DNA from: Phoenix dactylifera
Taxonomy: Eukaryota; Streptophyta; Magnoliopsida; Arecales; Arecaceae
DNA: 64,000 nucleotides
Assembly: GCF_009389715.1 (NCBI RefSeq)
Contig: NW_024067666.1
Span: 723,001 to 787,000 of the forward strand
Direction: 5' to 3'
The notes under the pieces were generated by a model that saw only the letters and a list, made by a program, of their open reading frames with translations, was not told the DNA's origin and did no database searches. The position numbers and the translations under genes were made by a program. This document shows, piece by piece, positions 44,201 through 55,544 of this stretch (the stretch's first letter is position 1; each line of letters opens with the position of its first letter).

Positions 44201-44669
44201 GGCTCTCGTTTGATTCGCGAAAAGAATGAGATAAAGTATGATAAATAAAAAAGTAATGAGATGCTTTTTGTTTAATTAGAATTTTCAAAGAAAAAAGATA
44301 GAAAAGTTATATTCTCATGAGAATATGATTCACATATTTTATGGAAAAGTTTTTTACATAAGAAACATGGAAAAATTACTTTTCCATGAGCTAGGAATCA
44401 CTCTATTTTTATTTTTTCCCAAAAAGATCCTTCAGCATTAAAGAGGTATTAAAAACCTAATTTTTATTAAGGGTATAATAGAAATTAAACATAATTTTTT
44501 CAAAAAAGTGGATGATCAACCAAATATTAGCACTCTGAAAACCTGTCACTTTTTCATGATCAACCAAACATGCCAAAAGTTCTTTTTCAAACATGCTCTT
44601 TCTAGATATCTGCTTTTCAAAAATTATATTTATAAAAAAATACTTTTTGCGAACTAAAGGAGTATCCCC
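44201..44669. mobile_element. MITE copy 1 (PIF/Harbinger-like)
   Basis: Starts GGCTCTCGTTTGATTCGCG and ends GCGAACTAAAGGAGTATCCC, giving imperfect terminal inverted repeats, preceded by TAA. The inside is AT-rich and aligns along its length with copy 2 at 51083-51527, sharing TATTTTATGGAAAAG, AAGGGTATAATAG-like and TTTTTCAAAAAAG-like words. It has no coding capacity. Confidence 0.65.
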
Positions 44670-45047
44670 TACCCCATTTGCTCCCATTTTGTACGTGTCT
44701 GCAACCTTTCGTTCTGAATAAAAAGGGGCAGCTATTTGCTACCTCCTATTTTCATTATAAAAAAAGCTAGATGGTTGGAACTTTAAGAATTACTCTATCT
44801 AATGCAGCGGGAGTCGGGACCAGATGATGGGAGTCAGGAAAGCCCATGCCTCAACAATTGTGCCAAGACTAAAATATCAGCACCAAAGCATGAGTAGTGG
44901 TCTAAATTAAGACCATAAGGGTGCAATACTTGACTCGCAAGGGACGTAAAAGCCCAAACTTTTATGATGATAGGATAAATTGTAACTAACAACTTTGAAT
45001 ATTCATCAAAAATAACGCCGGCAAAACACTTTCATTGTGCCTGTTAT

Positions 45048-47994
45048 TGTCACGCCCCGAATTCGGTTCATGACACGGCCGTGTTATTGCTAAGTTAAGC
45101 ATACAATAACACGCAGCCACTTCAATTACTAAACAACTATATTCATGAAAATCATTAAATGTTCAGGTATTAAAATCCATACAAAGCTTCTAAAAACAAT
45201 ATCAACATTTAACATTTGTCTTTCCGGTAACCTTTGAGCATGTCACGCTTCTTGTTCCTAGCATCTCCTATTTATCTATAAGAACATAATGGGTGTGAGC
45301 TATAAAGCTCAGTAAGTAAACAAGAATAATCTTATCGGATCAAGCATAGTATTCTTTATACTAGTGCATTATTTTAAGAAACTAAAGGTTGTAATAAAGT
45401 AAACACTTTATACAACATATAATCAAACCAGACTTAAAACTTGTCTTTATTCCATGCTTTAAAATCCGTACTCATCATTATTCATGCTTTGAAATCTGTG
45501 CTTGTAATAAAGTAAACATTTCATATAATCCAACCAGTCATAAACTATGCAAGTCCATTTATGCAACTTCATAAATATGATTATGCATCATAAAACTTTT
45601 GCCATTTATGCATCATAAAACTTTTGCCATTTATGCATTATAAAACTTTTGTCATTATTCCATACTTTGAAATTCATACTCTCAGATGGTAGTGTAGCTA
45701 TGGCCGCTTTTATTCCCACAGTAAGGCCTTTACCACTGCAGGGTCATCTTCCAGTTACTATTACCCACTGGCGGGGGTCGTAAAGCTAAGTTATTTTTTC
45801 CCACTGGCTGGGGTCGTATGCCTAGTTACTGTTACCCACTGGCGGGGGTCATACATAGCGATCTGAGAGTTCTTAAAACATATCATGTTTTTCATAAATC
45901 TTTTCTCATAGATACTTTGGAAAGTGAATAATGGCATCATGCTAAATCAAACTCATGATCATGCTGAAAACTTTATTTTTTTCCATGCATCTTTCTACAT
46001 CATCATAATCATGTGTACATAATATAATAATAATAATAATGATGGATGCTATGTATCCAAAATCATGTAATCATTTGCTAACACATGCTTGATCTTAATT
46101 TTGTGAAAATATAAGTAATCATATATAATTTCATAATCAAGTAATCACAAGTATTTGATAAAACATAAGATTATATCAGGTCCTTTTTCCATAATTCTTA
46201 TACATAATTCCAATTGCATAAATAATACTTTTTCATCTTATAAAACGTGATACATGATCCATAATAAGATTAAGACAGGTTACTTACCTTAATTTGCACA
46301 CCAATTGCCCATTCTTCAATACCTAACAAGATCATTAAATTACATGTCACTTGCACATTTAATTTCTATTTATTTATAATCTTAAAGTCATTTACAGCCC
46401 ATCCATAGGACTCAATTTTTATTCTTAGATCTCTAACCTAGTTCAGTTTCTGATTTAGGTCTATTCAAATCCTCAATTTGGGTCTGACCCAATGTCTGAT
46501 TTTGGTCTAACCATTTTCTGGTTCAAGTCTGGGCCCATTTGCATTCAGGCCCAAAGTTTAATTAGGTTCTGGATTAGGCCCTTGGCCTGGTTCAATCACT
46601 GGGCCCGTTTGTATTCAGGACCAGAAACACAATTAGTTAATTTATAATTAAACCTTATCAATTCTAATTAATTTAAAAGGAACCTAGTCTCAAAATATAT
46701 TCAATTTAGTCTCTATATTAAAACTTGAGCTCTTCAAGCCCAGTTAGTTTTGGTTTTAAGAACACTAGGCTTGAATCAGGGCTCAGCCCGGTTTCAGGCT
46801 TCTAAAGCCAAGTTTATTTGAAGCCCACTTCGGAATCAGGCCCATTTCGGCCCACAGTTATTTTTTTTATTTATTTTTCTTTCTTCTTTTCTTTTCTTTC
46901 TTTTCTTCTCTTCCTTTCTTTTCCTTTTTCTTTCTTTTTCTTCTCTTCCCAAACCTTCCTTTCCTCCTCTTTCTTCTTCCCTCCCCGAGCTCCTCTTCCT
47001 CTTCTCCTCTTCTCCCATGAAACTGGGAGGCAAGCTCGAGAGGCGCTCAGGAGGAGACCGGCCCAAGGCCGGTGACGCTACAGCCAACCGGCGGCAGCTA
47101 CGGCGGCCATGGCCCCTCCTGCAGTGGCCGCGGCCCAAATGGCCGCTCTCCTCCTCCTCCGGTGGAAGAGATGGGGTGCGGCACCCATCGAGGAGCAGCA
47201 AGGCCAAGCCGAAGCCGGGGTGCTCGCATGGTGCACGGCCGACGTCTGTGGTCGGCCGGATAGCGTCCGCAGTGCACTGAGCCGGCGGCACCCATGGTCA
47301 ACAGGGAAATCTCCCTTCGGCCGTCTTCTCCGATCCCCTCCGGTGAAGATCACACCGGTTCCACCCCTGGGAACCAGATTTGTCCGAGCCGAGGGCCCTT
47401 CCGTGCATCAAAGGTAGGTTGATTTCTTTACATCTTTAGATCTAGGGTTTTAATCAAGGGAAGAAGATCTGTGCTCGAATGGAGGGAGGAGATCTACAGC
47501 ATGAGCTGGCCGTAATCTCAGTCGATCGAACTAGAGTCGGCTCAAGGCCATCCCCAAGTTAGATCTTCCCCCTTCCTTCTTCCTCTGTTAATTACCTCCT
47601 AGCCAGATTAGATCTAGGCTAACAACAGTTAAATCACGAATGGAAGGAGGCAACGGTTTTACCTATCTCCAGGGAGCGGTGAAGCTTTTCCTGCGCGCTA
47701 CTATGTTAGCTCCGGCGATGCAGTGTGGTGATGAGCTCCCTCCTCCTCCGGCGCCACCACTCATGCTTCAGTTCTTTGTAGCAGAAGAAAGAGGGAGTGA
47801 GAGGGTGATCTACTGAGTCCCTCGCTGAGGAATCCCTGAGCTTTTATAGCCCTTGGTCGGAAGAGAGGAGGGTGGTGGTGGTGATCGTGGCTGTCAGGCG
47901 GTTGTAACCGCCTCAGCTGGTGATCAGGGACTCCAGATGGGCCGGCACGTTAGGCTTGGCCCATTAGCCCACTATATATGGGCTGGTTTTCACA
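45048..47994. mobile_element. Solo LTR of a retrotransposon, about 2.95 kb
   Basis: Begins TGTCACGCCCCGAATTCGG, a typical start of plant gypsy-type LTRs, and ends GGTTTTCACA, so TG...CA. It is flanked by GTTAT on the left and GTCAT on the right, a plausible 5-bp target duplication with one mismatch. Inside are GTGAGCTATAAAGCTCAG (about 45295), a TTTTATAGCCC TATA-like box near 47840, a long CT-rich tract (46861-47015) and a GC-rich patch giving shadow ORFs (46818-47417). No gag-pol or second LTR is adjacent, so it is read as a solo LTR left by recombination. Assignment to a gypsy lineage is inference. Confidence 0.6.
45584..45860. repeat. Two short tandem arrays inside the LTR
   Basis: First, three copies of a 25-bp unit ATGCATCATAAAACTTTTGCC (45584-45655). 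Second, three copies of a roughly 45-bp unit with core CCCACTGGCGGGGGTCGTA (about 45755-45855). Such tandem blocks are common in LTR regulatory regions. Confidence 0.85.
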
Positions 47995-49738
47995 GTCATC
48001 GAGTAAGATGCCAGCAGAATTATATCAACTAGATATCTCGGATGAGAAAGTTATGATTTCAAAATCGAACCTTATGTTAACACAGCCTGAAGACTATAGA
48101 TTGACAGCAATATTCGTAATGTTAGTTCGTGCTGATTGGCAAAAAAAAGTCCATCATCAATATGGATTGGACAATAAAATTATATCATTAGCTGGTTTTT
48201 TTGAGTCCGAGTCAGCTTAGGCAGCAGATGGCAATTAGTATGCAATCTTCTCGTTGCTTGTTGAACCCTGCGAATCACGTGAAAGTAGGATACTCAAACT
48301 ACAAATGGGTCACCATCAGATGGTAAACCCCGGCCATCGTCCCAGCCTAAGGTTAGCCAGCCGTCATTGCTGCTTCTAACAAGATAATATCCGGCCTGCT
48401 CGTGCCTCCTCCCTCCCCATGATAAGAAGATGGCTAAAGATGATTCGATATTGTAGAAGGACATGCTAGTTGGTTAATCCTGTGCTTGCCTCAAAGATTA
48501 AACCATGCATGTGTAAGTACGAACTGATTCAAACTATGAAACTGCCAATGGCTCAATTAAATCAGTTGTAGTTTGTTTGATGGTACATGTTACTTAGATA
48601 ATCTTAATAATTCTAAAGCTAATATATATCCTAACTTTTGGAAGTCATGTATTTATTAGATAAAAGGTCGATACGAGCTTTGCTCGACACTTTTGATGAT
48701 TCATTACAAAATCAACAAATTGCATAGTCAACATGTGGCAAAGTGCTGCCCTATCAACTTTCAGTAGTAGGTTAGGAGCCTACCATAGTAGTGAGGGTGA
48801 TAAGGTCTGATTCCGAAGAAGAACCTCGAGAAACGGCCACCACAGCCAACAAATGCGGCATGCGTAGAAATTTTTCCAAACCTCGCATAGGAAGGTAGTG
48901 ACAATAGAACAATATCGTGCTCTTCAACTCTAGCAGTTGGAATGAATACAATTTAAGTTTCTAAATGAGGATCTATTAGACTGGCACCACTAGCCGTAGT
49001 AGTAACAGCTCCAATAACATGTTAGAAAACTTGCAGTTGGATCTTGGGCTCCGCCAGCCAGTCTACCCCATAGCGTGCACTGGTTGTTCCTAGGTGCAAT
49101 CGCACGTGGCGAGCATCTATTGGTAAGTGCATGGATCGTTCACGCGAAAAGTCTTCTAGTGATCAAGCAATTCATTGCCGGTGGCACGAGGAGCATTCTG
49201 AGTCTAGAGGAACAATGAAAATCAGCCAACGGGGCACCAAACAAGGTAGAATGGATGGTGGGAAGTCAATCAGGATCTAGAGTGGGCCTTGACATCTTGA
49301 TCTCGGGTCAACTACGCTAAACTCAACCTTGCCGCCGCCCACGGTGGTCGGCTCACCATGGTACCTCATGGTCGGGGCACAAGGTTGCACTAGGGTTGAA
49401 GAGAGGCACAATAGGTGAGGTGGAGTTTCATTGGCCATAGGGATTTGCTGAAATTACGAATATACCATCAATATCATCATCATCATCATCATCATCTCAT
49501 GAGAGCTTCCTGGGCGAGCCTTAAAAGCTACACCTCTGTGACCCAGATGGCCAAACTACAAAACCATCTGATATTTTTAGGTCGCATTGTATACACCAAT
49601 AAGTAATACCATTGCAACGGCAAGAATGTTGCTAATAGCAACAATCTATAAGCCACATGTTCTTTCGATTTTTTCTTTTAAAGAAAGAGACAAGGTGGGT
49701 TATAGTTAATTATTCCAACTGTTGCTTAATGGGGATTG

Positions 49739-49778
<40 letters not shown>

Positions 49779-51082
49779 GTGGGGGAGGAAGAAGGATATT
49801 TTTATTTGAGCTTTGTACTATCGTCTGTTCTTGAGATTCTTTAATACTGATGCGCATCTGGCTTAGATAATACTAATAACAGACTTTAAAATAATAATAT
49901 GCACAATACGATCGAATAATATATATTTAACTTGTTACTAGGAATATATTAATATTTATCTCACAAAAACTGTCAGTATTTAAACTGAAAAAAATATCAC
50001 AAGAAAAAATATATAAGAATGAAGGGCTCGAGGACAATAGAGAGAGGGCTCGAGGCGTTGTCATCATAATAGTCAAGCGGGAACTCTTGAAAAGTCAATA
50101 ACAATTACCTACCAAAAAGGTCAATAGCATTATGCACTTGGTCTTATATAAAACTACATTAAGTTGCAGCAGTTATAATGCAAGTGGTTCACCATCTGCA
50201 GCAACATGGTATTATTTTATCATGTTGATGTTAGGCGTGGTCTCATACAAGAAATGCTATGAGTTTGTGCCAACTTCGAATGCGAAAAAATGAGTATATA
50301 TGAAGCAAGAAATATTTGATAAGCTCATATATATAGCAACCATAATATTTTATTTCATGATTTTATGTAAATATGTAGAATGCACGAGTATATAGTTTTT
50401 TCCTCTTTAGCAATATAATGAAAAATATGCCACTGTCAAGATTTGCATCTTGGACCTCTTCCAAGAACAAACTCTTAGAGGATGGGTGTGAAATTAAAAA
50501 CTAAGACAAGGTTAGTTGGCATGTTTTCATAGCAAATTTAATACAACTACTTATCATGGATAATCAAATGGTTAATGTTGTGGGTTCACAATAGAGGTAA
50601 TCTTATTGTCAAAGTTATATATATTGAGTTGTACTCATCACAGTTTTCTTAATAGCTTGTAATAAGTTGTTTCATGCATAGTTTTAACAGAATCTTTTAT
50701 CACTGTAAGAGACTTCCTCTTGCATGCTAAGAAATTCAAATCATCATACAGTAAAAGTGCCATATAGTTGGTTAATTATACAAGCAATGATATACCGTCC
50801 CGTGATATTATTAATATATAAAGAATCAACTTGCAGATTCCACTAATAAGTATAGAATGCTGCTAGCAGCCATCGTCTAAGTTGGTTACCATCTCTTTTC
50901 TGAAGGCTTATCCTCCGAGAAGGTCAAAGACACAAATTCTTGGTATTGTTACAAAAATCAAAAAAATATAGGATTATGCCTGCTGTGAAGTAGGAGAGTA
51001 TTCTAATGGAAAAAAAATACAGAAGCTTGCTTGAGAGGATGCTGACAATGTATTATGAACAAATGACCATGAAGTACACTAA
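47995..51082. other. Intergenic DNA without supported genes
   Basis: AT-rich with two simple repeats, (ATC)n at 49473-49496 and (CT)n at 49742-49776. A 48-bp near-identical match to 26455-26502 lies at 50120-50167. The ORFs at 47978-48220 and 49415-49606 lack family features; the latter's His run is the ATC microsatellite. Confidence 0.45.
49742..49776. repeat. (CT)n microsatellite
   Basis: About seventeen uninterrupted CT dinucleotides in intergenic DNA. Confidence 0.98.
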
Positions 51083-51527
51083 GGATTTGTTTGGTTTGGT
51101 GGAAAAGAATGGGAAACAAAGAAATGCTTCTTATTTGGTTGAAGTTTTTAAATGAAAGAGATAAAAAAATAGCATTCTCATTAGAATAAAATAACCATAT
51201 TTTATGGAAAAGAAAACTCTATATGGGGGATATGGAAAAGTTAATTTTCCATCGATTGAGAATTAGATCCTTCTTTTTATAAAACTATTCTCGAGTCATC
51301 AAAATCTATGGATAAGATATATTTTTTTATTAAAAGTATAATAGGTATTTTACACAATTTTTTTAGAAAAGCAGACGTTCAATTAACATAAGCTACTCCG
51401 AAATACACCTTTCCATGATTAAGCAAATATTCTAAAATTATTTTTTGAGACATCATATTTTCAAAAACCGTCTTTCTAAAAAAAATATTTCAATGAGAAA
51501 ATATTCTTCTCACGAACTAGGCGGGTC
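51083..51527. mobile_element. MITE copy 2 with TAA target duplication (PIF/Harbinger-like)
   Basis: A 445-bp element starting GGATTTGTTTGGTTTGG and ending CACGAACTAGGCGGGTCC, directly flanked on both sides by TAA, the target duplication size and sequence of PIF/Harbinger elements. The terminal inverted repeats are imperfect (GGATTTGTTTGGTTT against GGACCCGCCTAGTTCG). It is AT-rich, noncoding and clearly related to copy 1. Confidence 0.72.
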
Positions 51528-52160
51528 CTAATTTATTTTGCATCAAAAAATTTGCATATTTAATGCAAAAATGCTATAGCCTAGTCTGAACAACCATAAC
51601 AGCTGTGATAAGCACCCTGTCTGCTCTTTTCTGTCCAGGGAGGTGGAGACCACTGGCCATGCATGCGTTGCTTCTCATCCAAATAACAAAAGCTAAGACT
51701 CTGCGGATTTCAGCGCGTGGGATGATAAGAACAAATCCCACTATTTGGATCGTTCTTGTTTTGGACCACTCTTTCGATCCAGCGGAGGGAGAGGGTCTTA
51801 CGACCACCGCTAAAGTCGTTTCGGTCCCCAACTTTCTTTGCAGGGGAAAAAAGCCTTCCTTTTCCCGTTAAGCTCGACTCAGTTCAAGGAATGAACCGAG
51901 CGCGTCCATCGTAATGCTGACGCTTGAGGCCAGTTAAATGGCCATTGTCTCTCACCTCCACGTGCATGGCACGTGCCTAAGGCACTGATATCTATAAAAA
52001 ATAGAACTAGGAAGGCAATTGGTGCTAGGGAATCGGCGTGGGAGCTAGTTAGAGAGTAGAAGGTGGTGAGCTCTATGCCCTGCGCTCAAGAGGTCTCTAG
52101 TGCTGTCAAGGGATGCAGCAAGAGTTTGGAGGATTGATGTCCACTTAAGAGCTGCACTCC
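51528..52160. other. Short intergenic spacer
   Basis: Opposing ORFs at 51574-51871 overlap each other and carry no motif. Nothing else is supported. Confidence 0.35.
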
Positions 52161-52169
52161 TTCTTTAAA

Positions 52170-53025
52170 AGCTGGTGTGGAATCGATTACACTTGTAGAA
52201 GCATCTTTAGGCCTCCTTACTATGAGCAATGTACCGAAGAATCTATTGACTATATGCTATTCGAATGTGCTAAAGTGCTTCAGGGTTCGTGCTGGAAAAT
52301 TTATAGAACTCGGAGACATTCTTATAACTCATTTTGGAGGGCAAGCATAAAGGCAATTGGGATAAGAAATCGGTCGCCTTGTACTATATTGCTTATTATA
52401 TTTGGCTGACCAACAATAAAAGACTATTTGAGGACTTAGATAAGAGCTCTTAGTGATTGTTATGAAAGCTTCACTCCATACCTCATCCAATATTCAGACT
52501 AAAATCTTGAAGGAGCCATTAATAGCTAGAAAAATCTAGGATTCCACATTTGCAGATGCTGTGTCCAGTGTGGTTCATTCACTCGAGAGCCCCAACTTCA
52601 ATGGTAGCATGTACGAAGAACAGATAAAAAAAATTGATGGAACAGGTTTTATCATTTGTGACTCTAGATTATCTTTGCTGGCAGCAAGTTGGTTATCACT
52701 TTACGACAATAGTACCAGCGACCGAATTAAGAAGAAGACTTCAGGAGACTTCAGGACAATTATCTTATGAATTAGTACTGGGGATATTAACATCCTCTAT
52801 TAATGGATATTTAAAGGCTCATATTGAATATCGCCACATGTATAGCCAGATTTATCTAGGTAGGCTCACCAACTGGGTTGCTAATTATATGGCTGACTAT
52901 AGCGACGCTAATCTATGGAAAGCTAATTCAGTTTTACCTACATGCCTTAAGGATATTGTAGTCAATCATGCCATTGGGATGTGTATATATCCGTACAAAA
53001 AAAAAAGAAGAGAAAAGAAAAGAAA
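52170..53025 (+). mobile_element. LINE 3' relic: zinc-binding and RNase H-like regions
   Basis: One frame near 52210-52300 reads YYEQCTEESIDYMLFECAKV, matching the RT zinc-binding pattern. Around 52340-52430 is AIGIRNRSPCTILLIIFG. From 52560 a second part reads FNGSMYEEQIKKIDGTGFII, where intact elements have an FDGSV...GFVIRD RNase H start. It then shifts frame to VPATELRRRLQETSGQL and ends TNWVANYMADYSDANLW and LKDIVVNHAIGMCIY, typical of the ADWVANYMA...FIGCIY end of monocot LINE RNase H domains. Acidic residues are lost or altered and frames shift, so it is dead. Confidence 0.7.
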
Positions 53026-53566
53026 ATAAAGACATGGGAGAGGATACCGTAGAAGTCCACAGACCCGTCCACACGGTCTTGCTCTTCTTTTAATTATAAA
53101 AAAACTCCGCAGACTCACAATTGAAGGGCGTTTGGAATATATTTTTTTTTCCCTTTTACCCAGAGGGTTGTCGCAGTAATAATACCATATAGTGGCTCCC
53201 CCCGCCCCTTTCTTCTCCCGTTCTCGTGCCCTTCCTCTCTCCATTTCTTCCTCTCCTCGCTCTCTCTACCCCCAGAGTCCAATATTAAAGAGAGATTGGG
53301 TGCTTTCATATGAGCTTTTAGATATTTTGGGGATTAGATTGGCCTCTAGGTAACGAGATTGAGAGGGTTTTAATGATAAGCTTATTGATGGATGGATTGA
53401 TTCGATCCTATTGGTTGGGCAAGATATTAGCTTTTCTGTTGGATCGATTTTTATCCATCTGAATTCGTATGGAATCTTTTCTTGTTGGGTTTTGATTTGG
53501 GGTTCTCTGGAAGATAGAGAGGAGGCGGGGTCAAATAGGAGTACTAAGAGTAGATTTCAATTAGAT

Positions 53567-53938
53567 ATGGGGAAGAAGAAACCCAAGAAAAGATTGACGT
53601 TATCGATCAGCGGCAGCGGCGACGAAGAAGCATCGGCGGCGGCGTCGGAACAGACTGCAGCATCTCCACAGGAGCGTCCGAGAAAGCGAGGTCGAGGCCG
53701 GCCGCGGAAAGTGATAGCGGAGGAAGAGCAGAAGGAAGAAGAGGAGGAAGGGGACGAAGATAAGGAAGGTTCCAAGAAGAAGAAAGACAAGGACGGAGCT
53801 TCCTCCTCTTCTGTTAAGGAGGAAGAAGAAGAGGAGGAGGCGGAAGAGGCCGCGGCACCGGAGCAGCAGCAGCAAGAAGAGAAGCCCAGAAGCAGCAGAC
53901 CAAGGAGGAAAAGCCGACAGCCTCGTAAGAGCACTTGA
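53567..53938 (+). CDS. Small AT-hook protein, acidic and lysine-rich, 123 aa
   Basis: A single exon. The ATG at 53567 (MGKKKPKKRL) is preferred over the longer upstream frame beginning at 53411, whose extra 52 residues are hydrophobic and unlike the rest and come from probable 5' UTR. One AT-hook, RGRGRPRKV, lies at residues 41-49 (core GRP at 44-46). It is flanked by Ser/Ala-rich sequence, then Glu/Lys repeats (50-105) and an Arg-rich end (RPRRKSRQPRK). AT-hooks bind the minor groove of AT-rich DNA, so a chromatin-associated nuclear role is likely. No named family was recognised. The upstream CT-rich stretch (53200-53280) fits a plant promoter or leader. Antisense ORFs over the acidic repeats are shadows. 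Confidence 0.72.
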   Translation: MGKKKPKKRLTLSISGSGDEEASAAASEQTAASPQERPRKRGRGRPRKVIAEEEQKEEEEEGDEDKEGSKKKKDKDGASSSSVKEEEEEEEAEEAAAPEQQQQEEKPRSSRPRRKSRQPRKST

Positions 53939-54786
53939 ACGAATCCATCCGTTGCTTTCTGGGTCTTCTATTCTCTTACCTCTCTGATGTGTCTCTTTTA
54001 GTTTCTACTTAGTTTTGTTTTGGAATCATTTAATGTTTGTTTGCTTTGGCTTTTGATGGCAGTTTGGAAATGTAGTCTTTCGCTTTGTGTTTGTAGGGGT
54101 GAAACCTGGGAAAGAGAGCATGAATTTTGTATGCGTATACGCTGAATGCCATATGATTCCGGGGTTTCAGAAATCTCTGTTGTTGGAGACTGGTTGGTTA
54201 AAAAAATTATGCAATTGGACACGTCGATTGACTGGCTTCGGTTCTAATACATGTTCGTAGGAAGAACGCGCCAAACTACTGTAGTAGATGGCTGGTGAAG
54301 GTGCATTGCATCGTAGAATATATGCAGCTGGAATGCATATTTTAAGGGCCTTTCATTTATTAAAATAAAAGGCATCACAAGGAAGAACCATCAGCCTTCA
54401 CATGATCTCACGTGCGCAGCGTGCTCACTTGCACTCACAAAGAGAACATCACATCTACGCGTAAAAAACTGCTCAAAAATATCATAATATAGGTCTCATG
54501 CAAACAAAACTAGTCGAAAGATATTATTTTAATTTTTTGATCCTATATAAATATCTAAAATTTACACAGTGCATAGCATAGTGTTTTCTAGTCCACATAG
54601 GCCATGGGCTGAATCTATTCTGATACTATTTGTCACAATTCAAAACTTTATCCAAAAAGGTATTATTTGGATTCTTTGGCTCTATATAAAGTACCTAAAA
54701 TCTATTTAGTATATTGTCGATATGAGACTCAATACACGTCCGCACGAATTCTGAAATAAAACTAGCTTTAAATAGAGAAAGCTGTC
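53939..54786. other. 3' flank of AT-hook gene and repeat-like DNA
   Basis: 54480-54740 contains two near-copies of a segment with AAAGATATTATTT or AAGGTATTATTT, followed by CTATATAAA and ACCTAAAATCTA, suggesting a decayed repeat. No gene was found. Confidence 0.4.
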
Positions 54787-54944
54787 AGTATATAAATATT
54801 CTCCAAGTTAGATAACAGAGGATCTAGCCTACTCTTATGGCTATCAAAAGTGCCTTTGTTTCACAGTCTATAGATATTCTCTAGGTTAGATAACAAAGGA
54901 CCCAGCCTACTGTTATGGCTATCTAAAGCGCCTTTGTTTCACAG
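54787..54944. repeat. Two-copy tandem duplication, unit about 78 bp
   Basis: Copy 1 (54787-54866) and copy 2 (54867-54944) share TATTCTC-A-GTTAGATAACA, CCTACT-TTATGGCTATC and GCCTTTGTTTCACAG, differing at scattered positions. Confidence 0.88.
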
Positions 54945-55501
54945 ATGGCTGCATGTCTTGTGCTATTCTCATGTTTACAGAAAAGCCAAACGTAAAGTTC
55001 ATAGCAGACCTAGGAGTTCATGGTCATGGACATCATGCATGCCCAATTGTTTTGGGACAGTGCTTCAGAACATGCAAAGGACTTCATGCTCATGGACGTT
55101 AATAACACCACCTTGGGAGATTGTTTCACAGCATAAAGGTCCAGGTTATTACCACCGTTTGGTCCGCTGGGCCTTCGTATATTCTAACCAAATCAACAAA
55201 GGATCTTGCTGCTATCCTAAGCAATGCGAACAGCCTACACATGTGAGACCACCATCGTGCAACACATGTTGAATGCGACAATGGGTTGCGATGTAGCTTG
55301 TGATATAAGCAGCATATGATACACGAGTAACGTGCCCTTGCAACGTAATACTGATTGCTTTCTTGCAAGTTGTGAGAGTGGTATGAAATTAATCTCTCAA
55401 GATTTGGCAATCCATCTTGAAGCACAATGCATATGAGGCCCATAGAAGTAACAAAACACACTTGTATTCGAATCCGTGATGTATTAAATGTCCGCTTCAG
55501 C

Positions 55502-55541
<40 letters not shown>
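54945..55541 (+). other. Segment ending in a 38-base poly(A) tract
   Basis: 55504-55541 is an uninterrupted run of A. A pure A run at one end suggests a retroposed copy with its tail in + orientation. No target duplication or source gene was recognised, and the ORF at 54934-55272 has no motif. It could equally be a chance slippage tract. Confidence 0.35.

Positions 55542-55544
<3 letters not shown>

Noticed and set aside
46818..47417. Cluster of GC-rich ORFs on both strands
   Set aside because: Lies inside the solo LTR, with overlapping frames and no conserved motif.
53411..53566. N-terminal 52-residue extension of the AT-hook protein
   Set aside because: Hydrophobic, compositionally unlike the rest, and located in the probable leader; the ATG at 53567 begins the basic protein.
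55455..55485. TTCGAATCC word resembling a tRNA T-loop
   Set aside because: No acceptor, D or anticodon arms can be built around it.
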